This document shows positions 26,679 to 35,593 of a DNA stretch of 64,000 bases, piece by piece (positions within the stretch are counted from its first letter, which is position 1; each line of letters begins with the position of its first letter). Position numbers and translations under genes: made by a program. A model generated the notes under the pieces. It did no database searches. It had not been told where the DNA came from and saw only the letters and a list, made by a program, of their open reading frames with translations. Origin of the DNA: an uncultured Allomuricauda sp. (GTDB taxonomy: Bacteria; Bacteroidota; Bacteroidia; Flavobacteriales; Flavobacteriaceae); assembly GCF_947499585.1 (NCBI RefSeq), contig NZ_CANMOO010000001.1, forward strand, positions 868,001 to 932,000, read 5' to 3'.

Positions 26679-28169
26679 CTATGCATTTTCTGGGATTACC
26701 AGCTGCTTTATTTTTATTTTGAATGCCGCGAAAATCATGGTCATAAAAGGGCTTAACCAATTAAATATTGCGTAGACTGCATATTCGCCAACACCAACAC
26801 CTAAAACACCACTATGGTAAGCCCCACAAGTGTTCCAAGGTATCAAAACAGAGGTGACAGTCCCTGTATCTTCTAAAGTACGACTTAAATTTTCGGGAGC
26901 AAGACCTCTATCTTTGTATGCTTTCGCAAACATTTTACCAGGTACAACAAGGGCCAAATATTGATCCGATGCGGTTCCATTTAAGACAATACAACTAATA
27001 CCTGTACTTGCAAATAAACCTGTTGTCGATTTAACCATATTCAACAAAGATTTGGTAATTCTAGACAAGGCACCGATACCGTCCATAATACCACCAAACA
27101 CCATAGCACAAACAATTAGCCAAATAGTGCCTAACATTCCAGACATACCACCAGATGAAAATAATTTACTCAAAGCAGGGTCATCTGTGGCAATATTGGT
27201 ATCCACAGTGATTGCGTTTAAGATGCCCTTATAACCAGATTCAAAATTTAGGCTTGTTCCTCCGCCTATGCTAGTCACAATTTCAGGTTGAAAAATCAAA
27301 GCGAATACTCCTCCCAAAAGCGTTCCTATCAATAAAGCCAATAGTGGGGGGGCTTTTTTTACAATTAAAAAGATAACAACTAAAGGGACAATGAAAAGCC
27401 ATCCATTAATATTGAAAGTGGAGGCTATATTTTTTAGAATGGCATCCGTGTCTGTAACTCCTGAAGAGTCTATTGTGAATCCTAGAATTATAAAAACCAA
27501 AAAGGTAATGCTAATGGTAGGAATCGTGGTCCAGGTCATATAGCGAATATGGGAGAACAAATCTCCCCCTGCCATCGCTGGTGCTAGATTAGTGGTATCA
27601 CTTAAAGGTGACATTTTATCTCCAAAATAGGCTCCTGAAAGCACAGCACCTGCTGTCATTCCTAAAGAAATACCTAATGCTTCTCCAATGCCTATTAAGG
27701 CAATACCAACAGTCGCAGAAGTTGTCCAGCTACTTCCCGTTGCAATAGAAATGATTGCACAAATGATAACACATGCTGCTAGAAAAATAGTGGGATTTAG
27801 TATTTGCAAACCATAATAAATCATCGCCGGAATAATACCACTTACCAACCAAGTTCCAGAAAGTGCGCCCACCATTAATAAAATGAGCAACGCTCCAGTA
27901 GTGGATTTTACATTTTCGGCCACTTCAGATATCATTTGTTTATAGGAGACCTTGTTGAAGAAACCAACAATGGCAGCAACGGCGCCACCCAATAACAAAA
28001 TAAACTGGTTGGAGCCACTAAGTGCATCATCACCAAAAACATACACATTGTAAGCCAACATGCCTACCAATGCAAAAACGGGAATTAGGGCTTCCCAAAT
28101 ATTCAGTTCTCTATTTTCAATGATTTTTTCGTCTTCGCGATATTTGGCTTTTTTCTTCTTTTCAGACAT
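26679..28169 (-). CDS. nhaC: NhaC family Na+/H+ antiporter
   Basis: 496 residues with about twelve hydrophobic segments. Family motifs include GSSWTTSATVGIALIGIG and AYFGDKMSPLSDTTNLAPAM, the latter typical of NhaC and related antiporters. The late TASDQYLALVVPGKMF and DTGTVTSVLIPWNTCG segments also fit. It exchanges sodium for protons across the inner membrane, as expected in a marine organism; some relatives instead exchange malate and lactate. It stands alone, with a 71-base gap to the gamma-lyase gene. Confidence 0.92.
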   Translation of the reverse strand: MSEKKKKAKYREDEKIIENRELNIWEALIPVFALVGMLAYNVYVFGDDALSGSNQFILLLGGAVAAIVGFFNKVSYKQMISEVAENVKSTTGALLILLMVGALSGTWLVSGIIPAMIYYGLQILNPTIFLAACVIICAIISIATGSSWTTSATVGIALIGIGEALGISLGMTAGAVLSGAYFGDKMSPLSDTTNLAPAMAGGDLFSHIRYMTWTTIPTISITFLVFIILGFTIDSSGVTDTDAILKNIASTFNINGWLFIVPLVVIFLIVKKAPPLLALLIGTLLGGVFALIFQPEIVTSIGGGTSLNFESGYKGILNAITVDTNIATDDPALSKLFSSGGMSGMLGTIWLIVCAMVFGGIMDGIGALSRITKSLLNMVKSTTGLFASTGISCIVLNGTASDQYLALVVPGKMFAKAYKDRGLAPENLSRTLEDTGTVTSVLIPWNTCGAYHSGVLGVGVGEYAVYAIFNWLSPFMTMIFAAFKIKIKQLVIPENA

Positions 28170-28240
28170 TAATTGGAGTTTGGTAGAAGGTAATATTACG
28201 ATTTTGAAGCTTGTTCTCCAAACTGATAGTTTTCACCTTT

Positions 28241-29461
28241 CTAAACCAGAACGGCTTTTCTTGGTAGGATATCCAATTTCTCCATGCAAGAGCGCATTGT
28301 TAAATATGTTTTATGAATATCATTGTCCAAACCTATAGAAAAGCGGATAAGTCCTTGGGACAATCCTAGTTCTTCTTGTTCTTCCAAGGGAATTTCTGAA
28401 GAGGTAGATGTACCCGGAGCACTAAATAATGTTTTATAAAAACCAAGACTTACCGCCAAGTAACCCAATTTCTCTTTTTGCATTAATTCCATTAGAGCGT
28501 TAGCGTTTTCCAAAGAACCAACATCCAAAGTCATTAACCCTCCAAAACCATATTCAGTGTTCATCTGTTGTTTCATGGTCTCATGTCCTGGATGGCTTTC
28601 TAGACCTGGATACACAACTTTTAAACCATCTTTTTCAAAGGCTGTTGCCAAGTAATGCGCATTTTCACTGTGCTTTTTAATACGGACATGCAGGGTTCGC
28701 ATGTTTTTTAATATCGAAGCAGCCCTAAGACTGTCCAATGTGCTACCTAATAGCATTCCAGCACCATCATTCACATCTTTTAAGCTAAGACAGAAATCTG
28801 CAGAGGCGCAAACCGCGCCGGCCACGCAATCACTACTTCCGTTTATAAATTTGGTAAGACTATGTATAACAATGTCGGCTCCGAGTTTGGCTGCGTTTAT
28901 ATTTAATGGTGAAAAGGTATTGTCTACAACCAATGGAATCCCGTGCTTTTTTGCCAATCTAGAAAGCGATTGGATATCCGCTACCTCAAGCAAAGGATTA
29001 CTCACTGCTTCACAATAAATCATTTTTGTTTTTGGGGTGATGGACTGCTCAACAATTTCCAAATTGGTAATATCAATGAAAGAAGTGGAGATATTGAATT
29101 TCTTCAAAAAGTTTTTAAGAAATGCATACGTACCTCCATAAATGGTTCGGCTACATACAATATGCTCGTTGGCGTCACACAATTGCATTATTACGGAACT
29201 AATGGCACTCATTCCACTTGCACATACATTTGCAGATTCTGTTCCTTCCAGTTGCGCTAAGGCCTCACCAAGATATAGATTGGACGGAGAGGAGTGTCTG
29301 CTGTATAGGTAACAGCCTTCCGTGTTGCCCTCAAAAGTATCGAACATTGTTTTTGCCGAGAGAAAGGTATAAGTTGATGAATCTGATATTGAGGGGTTAA
29401 CGCCTCCGAACTCACCAAAATATTGTAAGTCCTGAATGTTTTCTGATGCTTTATAGTCCAT
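28241..29461 (-). CDS. Cys/Met metabolism PLP enzyme, probable methionine gamma-lyase
   Basis: 406 residues. Fold type I signatures are clear: the PLP lysine Lys204 in HSLTKFINGSSDCVAG, YSRHSSPSNLYLGEALAQLEG, and CASGMSAISSVIM. The family includes cystathionine gamma-synthase, gamma-lyases and O-acetylhomoserine sulfhydrylase. The divergently transcribed Lrp/AsnC gene favours a catabolic gamma-lyase cleaving methionine to methanethiol, ammonia and 2-oxobutyrate, but substrate choice cannot be read with certainty. The shared 150-base divergent region is extremely AT-rich. Confidence 0.85.
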   Translation of the reverse strand: MDYKASENIQDLQYFGEFGGVNPSISDSSTYTFLSAKTMFDTFEGNTEGCYLYSRHSSPSNLYLGEALAQLEGTESANVCASGMSAISSVIMQLCDANEHIVCSRTIYGGTYAFLKNFLKKFNISTSFIDITNLEIVEQSITPKTKMIYCEAVSNPLLEVADIQSLSRLAKKHGIPLVVDNTFSPLNINAAKLGADIVIHSLTKFINGSSDCVAGAVCASADFCLSLKDVNDGAGMLLGSTLDSLRAASILKNMRTLHVRIKKHSENAHYLATAFEKDGLKVVYPGLESHPGHETMKQQMNTEYGFGGLMTLDVGSLENANALMELMQKEKLGYLAVSLGFYKTLFSAPGTSTSSEIPLEEQEELGLSQGLIRFSIGLDNDIHKTYLTMRSCMEKLDILPRKAVLV

Positions 29462-29529
29462 TTGAATACTTTTTTAGTAAAAATACCTGTATGATGAACT
29501 AAAGTCAATAATAATAATTAAATATAGAC

Positions 29530-29547
29530 TTTAAATTTAAAATATTT
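29530..29547. promoter_or_regulatory. AT-rich palindromes between the gamma-lyase and Lrp genes
   Basis: TTTAAATTTAAA (29530-29541) is a perfect 12-base palindrome overlapping AAATATTT (29540-29547). AT-rich symmetric sites of this kind are typical for Lrp/AsnC regulators, and this spot is midway between the two divergent starts. A TATTTTTG element at 29568-29575 could serve the Lrp gene. Confidence 0.4.
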
Positions 29548-29611
29548 ATTATTTTAGTTTTTTATTCTATTTTTGATAAAATAACAGGGTTTTAACCGAA
29601 AAATAATCAGA

Positions 29612-30070
29612 ATGGAACTGGATGAAAAGGATAGACAACTAGTGAAATTGCTCCAAGAGGACTGTAAAAAAACTACAAAGGAGTATGCGGACAGTTTGCA
29701 ATTATCCAAAACAGCAGTTTATGAGCGAATACGGAGACTTGAACGCACCGGGGTAATTACCAATTACGTGGCCCTGGTCAATAAAGAAAAGGTGCAACGT
29801 GACTTCACTGTGTTGTGCCACATTAAATTGGTGCAACATACCAAAGAAAATGTACTTCGTTTTGAACGTGAAATCCTAAAACTGGAAGAAGTATCAGAAT
29901 GTTTTCATGTAAGTGGTGATTATGACTACATTTTAAAAGTGAATGTAAAGAACATGAAAAATTACAGGGAGTTTATGGTTACAAAACTAACAGCCATAAA
30001 CAATATAGGGAGCACTCAAAGTTCATTCTCTATCAAAGAAGTGAAGAACAGTACTTCAGTTTATATTTAA
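29612..30070 (+). CDS. Lrp/AsnC family transcriptional regulator
   Basis: 152 residues. An N-terminal winged helix-turn-helix (MELDEKDRQLVKLLQEDCKK, then TKEYADSLQLSKTAVYERI) and a C-terminal RAM/AsnC ligand-binding domain (ECFHVSGDYDYILKVNVKN). Lrp proteins sense amino acids and control their metabolism, usually as octamers. Its divergent position makes the gamma-lyase gene the likely target. The extra Cys19 (EDCKK) in the first helix is not a family feature that I know. Confidence 0.92.
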   Translation: MELDEKDRQLVKLLQEDCKKTTKEYADSLQLSKTAVYERIRRLERTGVITNYVALVNKEKVQRDFTVLCHIKLVQHTKENVLRFEREILKLEEVSECFHVSGDYDYILKVNVKNMKNYREFMVTKLTAINNIGSTQSSFSIKEVKNSTSVYI

Positions 30071-30179
30071 GAAAGTTTAACGTAAAGCAGTGTTAAAAGA
30101 ACAGTTTCATTGGGATGATATTCCTAATTTCTGATTAAATCAAGAAACAAACAACAATCAAAAAACACCTTTTTTACAA

Positions 30180-30569
30180 ATGAATTCCCGTACGCGAGTT
30201 TTTCTCACGGTGCTGGCAACAATCATTGGCGGACTGTCATTGACGCTTTACACCACAATTTCAGAAGATATTTTATTTGATAATTTAAGTTTTTGTACCT
30301 CTTCATCACAAGACCTAGTTCTTGGTAGCATGTCACTTTTTACATCTGCTATTTTAGCAGGATTTATTGCAACTTTAATAGTAGTAAAAGACAATTTTTT
30401 ACCCCATTTTTTCATTTCAATGTTCATTATTGGTAAAATGTCTTTTGCCGCAATATGCGGTCAATGGCATGGTCCTTTATGGTTTGAGACTGGAATGAAC
30501 CTATCTCTTATTGGTGGTGTTTGGTTAGGCAGATATGGCGCTATCAAGTTCCCTTTGGCTCCTTTTTAA
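30180..30569 (+). CDS. Small membrane protein of unknown function
   Basis: 129 residues with about four hydrophobic segments: residues 7-25 (FLTVLATIIGGLSLTLY), 50-68 (SLFTSAILAGFIATLIVV), 75-92 (LPHFFISMFIIGKMSFAAI) and 105-122. There is no signal for cleavage and no motif that I recognise. It follows the Lrp gene by 110 bases and converges on the aldo-keto reductase gene. An inner-membrane location is the only safe inference. Confidence 0.6.
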   Translation: MNSRTRVFLTVLATIIGGLSLTLYTTISEDILFDNLSFCTSSSQDLVLGSMSLFTSAILAGFIATLIVVKDNFLPHFFISMFIIGKMSFAAICGQWHGPLWFETGMNLSLIGGVWLGRYGAIKFPLAPF

Positions 30570-30575
30570 TTTAGG

Positions 30576-31505
30576 TTAAAGTGTTTTAAGGTGAGAAAGC
30601 ATTTTGCTTCTCAAGCTACCGTTGGGCATTTTACCCAAACCTGCTCCCATATTGTCAATCATGTGGTGTGGTTTGGATGTGCCTGGAATTACACAGCTTA
30701 CATTTTCGTTGGACAAAATGAATTTTAAAAAGTATTGTCCCCAGCTATTAATGTCTTGTTCTTTTGCCCATTGCGGGATTTCCTTTCCTCTTACCAATCT
30801 AAACAACGAACCACTTTCATAAGGTTGATTTATGATTGTTGCTGTGTTGTATTTTCTAGCAGTTTCAAATAATGATTCCTCCGCATGCCTTGACCGGATG
30901 GAGTAATTAAATTGAACAAAATCAGGTCTTTCAGATTTAATTATTTCTTCTAAGGAACTATGAGATGAATCCACATAATGGGTAATGCCCCAATAGCGTA
31001 TCTTTTGTTGTTCTTTCCAGTCTTTTAGTGTTTTAACATGGGTTTTCCAGTCTGTTAGATTATGAATCTGAATCAAATCCATTTTTGCTTGCCGCATTTT
31101 TTGCATAGATGCTTCCATTTGACGAATTCCCGCTTGTTTGCCCGATGTCCAAACCTTGGTGGCATAAAACAGCTTGTTTTTAAAATCCAGCTTACTTGTT
31201 AAATCACCGACCACTTTTTCAGAACTACCATACATGGGTGAAGAATCAATAACGGTACCTCCTAAACGGTACATTTCCAGTAATACCTGACTTAAAATTT
31301 CACGTTGTTCAAGAGCATTTCCAACATCAAAAGTTTGCCATGTACCAAGCCCTACAACTGGCAATGCTTCTCCAGTCGATGGTATAATTCTGGAAATTAC
31401 TTTCTCATTTGTATTCAAGGGGTTTGTAAATGATTGGAATGAAAGTCCAATTCCTGCCAACAATGATATTTTTAGAGCTTCCCGACGATTGTACATTGTT
31501 TTCAT
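30576..31505 (-). CDS. Aldo/keto reductase, probable Tat-exported
   Basis: 309 residues from the ATG at 31505 (MKTMYNRREALKIS), which forms a 4-base ATGA overlap with the upstream transporter gene. A longer frame reading back into that gene is rejected. The catalytic tetrad is complete: Asp87, Tyr92 (SSPMYGSSE), Lys117 (YATKVWTS) and His148 (LIQIHNL). The N terminus NRREALKISLLAGIGLSF resembles a twin-arginine signal, so the enzyme may act in the periplasm with its nicotinamide cofactor preloaded. Substrate unknown. Confidence 0.85.
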   Translation of the reverse strand: MKTMYNRREALKISLLAGIGLSFQSFTNPLNTNEKVISRIIPSTGEALPVVGLGTWQTFDVGNALEQREILSQVLLEMYRLGGTVIDSSPMYGSSEKVVGDLTSKLDFKNKLFYATKVWTSGKQAGIRQMEASMQKMRQAKMDLIQIHNLTDWKTHVKTLKDWKEQQKIRYWGITHYVDSSHSSLEEIIKSERPDFVQFNYSIRSRHAEESLFETARKYNTATIINQPYESGSLFRLVRGKEIPQWAKEQDINSWGQYFLKFILSNENVSCVIPGTSKPHHMIDNMGAGLGKMPNGSLRSKMLSHLKTL

Positions 31506-32800
31506 ATCTTGTTGTTTAAAGTTAATACTTTCTCTTTTTTTAGTTGTTGTTTTCCAAGTTGATATCCAATAAAGCTCCATAAGAAGGAAACAGGTATAGC
31601 AAAGAATGCAATAGCACCCAATCCCCAACCAATAGCGACAAATCCGGCAAAAACCCATCCGACAAATGCATCTCCTCCACGATAGATTGCAGTATCTATA
31701 AAATTTTTAGCTTTGTATTTATCCTCAAAAGAAGAAACGGTAAATAGGATTTCCTTGCTTGGACGCAATAACATAAAATTTCCAGCTCTGTGCACAACCA
31801 TCAACATCGCAATAATGCTTAAAGAAGGATTTAGCCCTAGGACAATCAATCCGATCCCCATGATAAAAGGAATCGAAGCTAGAACCATGGACAATCCAGA
31901 CTTTTTTATAATACTTCCGGTAAAAAACAATTGACCAATAATGGCTATTGTGTTTACCCTAAAGTCAATACTTGAAAAATAACGTATCCGCTCCGTGCTC
32001 TTGGTCAGCACTTCTTCTACAATATGCGCTTGTTCAAAATAAAGAACGGTAGAAATAGAGGTATAGAGCAGAACAAAGGCAACAATACCTATTAGGTATG
32101 GTGATTTAATTATATTTTGAATTCCCTCAAAAAGCCTTGTGACGTTTACAGTATTGGTTTTGATTACTTTGTTAAAATGCTGTTTCTTACCTGACAGTTT
32201 CAGAATGCCAAGAATGCATAAAAGAGCAACCAACAAAAAGAAAGCAGCAACTACTAAAAGCATACTTATAGCATATCTTGAGCTTAGGTGATTTGCTATT
32301 ATCGGCCCCGTTAGTGCTCCCAAACTTCCTCCGGAAGCAATTATTCCAAAAAAGCGTTTAGATGACTTACTTGAAAATACATCGGCCATAAAACTCCAGA
32401 ACAAGGAAACCACAAATAAGTTGAAAACACTTAACCAGATAAAAAATGAAATGGCAACTATTCTTGAAACACCAAAAATTTCAAAAAGCAGATAAAATAG
32501 TAAGATGTTGCCAATGAAGAAAGAGTAAGAAAAAAGAAGCACTCTTTTGATTGAATTTCTAGATACCAAAAGACTAAATAAAGGAACAATGCAGAGCATG
32601 GCAACGAAAGTTCCAGTAAACAGCCACTGCATGTTTATGGCGCCATTCACAATGCCCATTTCATCTCGTAAGGGTCTTAAGATAAAGTAGGAACACAGCA
32701 AGCAGAAAAAATACAGAAAAGAACAACCAATAAGGCTTAACTCTTTATTGTTGTATTGGTTTAATGGTTGAAATATAGAAGTATTTAAATACTGTTTCAT
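31502..32800 (-). CDS. MFS/TLC-like membrane transporter
   Basis: 432 residues with about twelve hydrophobic helices. Landmarks are YFILRPLRDEMGI near residue 40 and LFWSFMADVFSSKSSKRFFG followed by GGSLGALTGP near 145. These resemble the branch of the major facilitator superfamily related to nucleotide (ADP/ATP) transporters, as found in many Bacteroidota. The substrate is unknown. It is translationally coupled to the aldo/keto reductase (ATGA), suggesting that they act together. Confidence 0.82.
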   Translation of the reverse strand: MKQYLNTSIFQPLNQYNNKELSLIGCSFLYFFCLLCSYFILRPLRDEMGIVNGAINMQWLFTGTFVAMLCIVPLFSLLVSRNSIKRVLLFSYSFFIGNILLFYLLFEIFGVSRIVAISFFIWLSVFNLFVVSLFWSFMADVFSSKSSKRFFGIIASGGSLGALTGPIIANHLSSRYAISMLLVVAAFFLLVALLCILGILKLSGKKQHFNKVIKTNTVNVTRLFEGIQNIIKSPYLIGIVAFVLLYTSISTVLYFEQAHIVEEVLTKSTERIRYFSSIDFRVNTIAIIGQLFFTGSIIKKSGLSMVLASIPFIMGIGLIVLGLNPSLSIIAMLMVVHRAGNFMLLRPSKEILFTVSSFEDKYKAKNFIDTAIYRGGDAFVGWVFAGFVAIGWGLGAIAFFAIPVSFLWSFIGYQLGKQQLKKEKVLTLNNKI

Positions 32801-32897
32801 AGAAGCCTAAAACCCATTTTATTCGAAACCGAATATGGGAATTAGTGCTTTCTAATCCTTTTTGATTAGTGAATACGTCTGATGGATTTATAAAAGG

Positions 32898-33947
32898 CTA
32901 AACGGATATGTTGCTCTTCTGAAACTTTGTAGGAGTTGAGCCGGTAAATTTTTTAAAGGCTGTATTAAAAGATGACAATGTGTTGAATCCACAATCATAG
33001 GCAATGCTTGCAATTTTGGTATTTCTGTATTTTGGATGGAGCAGGCACTTTTTTGCCTCTTCAATCCTATATCCATTCAAAAAATCAGGGAAGCTTTTTC
33101 CAATGGTATTGTTCACAATATGCGAAACAAGGTAAGCGGGTAATTTTACCTGCTTTGCAACCTTGTTCAAAGTGCAATTTGGATCTAGATATAGTTTTTC
33201 ATCTTGCATTATGGATTGAAGCTGTTTTGCGCTATGAAAAAGTTCTTTCTCCGTGAGCCTTATGTTTTGATGCTTCCTTGAAGTTTCATGCTTTAAGAGC
33301 GAAGGATTCTTGAACACTAGAAACGCCATAAAGTAGATAAATGGGAGGTAGGTTACTGGCCCAAGCAAATATGGCGTAAGCCCTAGAATATAGTTGGAGA
33401 AATACAAAAATTGCAACAAAGCGGTTCCAAGGACTAAGGTTGTTATCCAGATAACAGAAGTTCTATCTATTGGTGATTGATGCTTTTTGGATAAAAACCG
33501 GACAGCCAAAAGAGTAACTGCCAAACCACTGTATGTTACTTGATGAAAAAGCAGGAAGGAATAGCCGCCAGAATTCCAAAAGCCGTTTAGCGAAAGAGAG
33601 GTGATGAAAAATAATAAAATGGAGCTGGGCACAAAATGTAAAAGACTTTGTGATGTCCATTTTTTTGGAAATAGAAAATACAAAGTGTAAAGAAACAGGG
33701 CTGGCCCTGAAATTGAATGTGCTATAAAACCAAAATCGATAAACCATAAGGGGATAGAATCCAAATAAACCCAAAGAATAGATTTGGTGAGGCGCAGTGT
33801 TACGGAGACAAAAAACAGGCAAAGTAAAAGGTTCCTAAAGTCTTTTTTTCGTTCGGAGAAACTGTAAAATGCCATTAAAAAGCTTTGGGTAGCCCCAATA
33901 CCTGCTATAAATACTTCTATTTCTTTATTTAATCGTATAGTTCGCAT
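32898..33947 (-). CDS. Membrane-bound AraC-type transcriptional regulator (7TM + HTH)
   Basis: 349 residues. The first ~225 residues have six or seven hydrophobic helices. The C-terminal ~110 residues are an AraC helix-turn-helix pair: LNKVAKQVKLPAYLVSHIVN and TKIASIAYDCGFNTLSSFN, ending with FKKFTGSTPTKFQ. This layout belongs to a Bacteroidota group where a membrane sensor is fused to the DNA-binding domain. Its target is unknown. It lies 97 bases upstream of the transporter/reductase pair on the same strand and is divergent from lpdA, so either could be regulated. Confidence 0.88.
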   Translation of the reverse strand: MRTIRLNKEIEVFIAGIGATQSFLMAFYSFSERKKDFRNLLLCLFFVSVTLRLTKSILWVYLDSIPLWFIDFGFIAHSISGPALFLYTLYFLFPKKWTSQSLLHFVPSSILLFFITSLSLNGFWNSGGYSFLLFHQVTYSGLAVTLLAVRFLSKKHQSPIDRTSVIWITTLVLGTALLQFLYFSNYILGLTPYLLGPVTYLPFIYFMAFLVFKNPSLLKHETSRKHQNIRLTEKELFHSAKQLQSIMQDEKLYLDPNCTLNKVAKQVKLPAYLVSHIVNNTIGKSFPDFLNGYRIEEAKKCLLHPKYRNTKIASIAYDCGFNTLSSFNTAFKKFTGSTPTKFQKSNISV

Positions 33948-34078
33948 AAACTAAATATAACCAGAAGTTGTAAAAATGTTAAGAAAAATAAGATAAGCTT
34001 AACAGCTAATGCCAGTTGTGATAAAATTGATGCAAAATCAAATCTCAAAAGAACAAAGCCTTTTCAGATAAACATTGT

Positions 34079-34086
34079 TATTTTTG
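34079..34086 (+). promoter_or_regulatory. TAnnTTTG-type element upstream of lpdA
   Basis: TATTTTTG matches the Bacteroidota -7 consensus and lies 40 bases before the lpdA ATG, leaving a leader of roughly 33-35 bases. A good -33 TTTG at the right distance is not evident. Confidence 0.35.
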
Positions 34087-34126
34087 TATTGATTATCGAA
34101 CTAAATAATATCCCTAAGAAATAGAT

Positions 34127-35533
34127 ATGAATCAATATGATGTAGCCGTTATTGGCTCTGGACCTGGAGGCTATGTAGCGGCAATTCGCTGCGCGCAATT
34201 AGGAATGAAAACTGCAATTATTGAAAAGTATAGCACATTGGGTGGTACCTGTCTAAATGTGGGCTGTATCCCTTCCAAGGCCCTTTTAGACTCTTCGCAT
34301 CATTATGAAGATGCCATAAAACATTTTGAAGAGCATGGAATTGACATTCCAGGCGAGATCAAAGTGAATTTAAAACAGATGATTGCCAGAAAGCAGGGTG
34401 TTGTGGATCAAACCACTAAAGGCATTCAATTTTTGATGGATAAAAACAAAATTGATGTTTACGAAGGTGTTGGTAGTTTTAAAGATGCTACACATATCAA
34501 TGTGGATATGACAGATGGAAAGAAAGAAACTTTAGAAGCAAAACATAGCATTATTGCGACTGGTTCCAAACCATCAACACTTCCATTTATTACAATTGAC
34601 AAGGAACGTGTTATAACATCTACTGAGGCTTTAGAGCTAAAAGAAATTCCCAAGCATATGATTGTGATTGGAGGAGGAGTGATTGGATTGGAATTGGGTC
34701 AGGTATATAAACGCCTTGGTTCAGAAGTTACCGTTGTAGAATTCATGGACCGGATTATTCCGGGAATGGACGGAGGACTTTCCAAAGAATTGATGAGGGC
34801 GATGAAAAAGCAGAAAGTGAAGTTTAGCCTATCACATAAAGTGAAATCTGTAGAACGTAATGGCGACGAAGTTGTAGTAAAAGCAGATGATAAAAAAGGG
34901 CAAGAAGTAACGTTTACAGGGGACTACTGTTTGGTTTCTGTAGGGCGAAGACCTTATACAGATGGATTGAATGCTGAAGCAGCTGGAGTAAAACTGGATG
35001 ATAGGGGCAGAGTAGAGGTCAATGACCATTTACAAACCAATGTTTCCAATATTTATGCTATTGGAGATGTAGTACGAGGAGCTATGTTGGCTCATAAAGC
35101 GGAAGAAGAAGGATCTATGGTTGCAGAGCTGATAGCAGGACAAAAGCCTCATATCGACTACAACTTAATTCCAGGGGTCGTATACACGTGGCCAGAAGTT
35201 GCTGCTGTGGGCAAAACCGAGGAAGAATTAAAGGAGGCTGGAATTGAATATAAAGTTGGGCAATTCCCTATGCGAGCACTAGGGCGTGCAAGGGCCAGTA
35301 TGGATATTGACGGCTTTGTAAAAATACTTGCAGATAAAACTACAGATGAGGTTTTAGGAGTTCATATGATTGGTGCACGTTGCGCTGATTTAATTACAGA
35401 AGGGGTGACCGCAATGGAATTTAGAGCATCGGCTGAAGATATAGCTCGTATGAGCCATGCGCACCCTACCTATGCGGAAGCTGTTAAAGAAGCGGCCTTG
35501 GCCGCAACTGAAGATAGGGCGCTTCATATTTAG
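34127..35533 (+). CDS. lpdA: Dihydrolipoyl dehydrogenase
   Basis: 468 residues. FAD-binding GSGPGGYVAAI at the N terminus, the redox disulfide Cys42/Cys47 in GGTCLNVGCIPSKALL, an NAD-binding GGGVIGLELGQVY near residue 185, and the C-terminal catalytic His in SHAHPTYAEAVKEA. It is the E3 component that reoxidises lipoamide in the pyruvate and 2-oxoglutarate dehydrogenase and glycine cleavage complexes. No E1 or E2 gene is adjacent, so it probably serves several complexes. Confidence 0.97.
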   Translation: MNQYDVAVIGSGPGGYVAAIRCAQLGMKTAIIEKYSTLGGTCLNVGCIPSKALLDSSHHYEDAIKHFEEHGIDIPGEIKVNLKQMIARKQGVVDQTTKGIQFLMDKNKIDVYEGVGSFKDATHINVDMTDGKKETLEAKHSIIATGSKPSTLPFITIDKERVITSTEALELKEIPKHMIVIGGGVIGLELGQVYKRLGSEVTVVEFMDRIIPGMDGGLSKELMRAMKKQKVKFSLSHKVKSVERNGDEVVVKADDKKGQEVTFTGDYCLVSVGRRPYTDGLNAEAAGVKLDDRGRVEVNDHLQTNVSNIYAIGDVVRGAMLAHKAEEEGSMVAELIAGQKPHIDYNLIPGVVYTWPEVAAVGKTEEELKEAGIEYKVGQFPMRALGRARASMDIDGFVKILADKTTDEVLGVHMIGARCADLITEGVTAMEFRASAEDIARMSHAHPTYAEAVKEAALAATEDRALHI

Positions 35534-35543
35534 GAAAAACAAT

Positions 35544-35573
35544 GAGCCCTGACTATCGAAATAGCCAGGGCTC
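35544..35573 (-). terminator. Terminator hairpin with TTCG loop between lpdA and the DUF3179 gene
   Basis: On the minus strand, GAGCCCTGGCTAT pairs with ATAGTCAGGGCTC (one G-T wobble) around a TTCG tetraloop, followed by ATTGTTTTTCC. It lies 21 bases past the DUF3179 stop. On the plus strand the T tract is poor, so it mainly serves the minus-strand gene. Confidence 0.75.
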
Positions 35574-35593
35574 TCCTCCTCCTCATAGCAACC

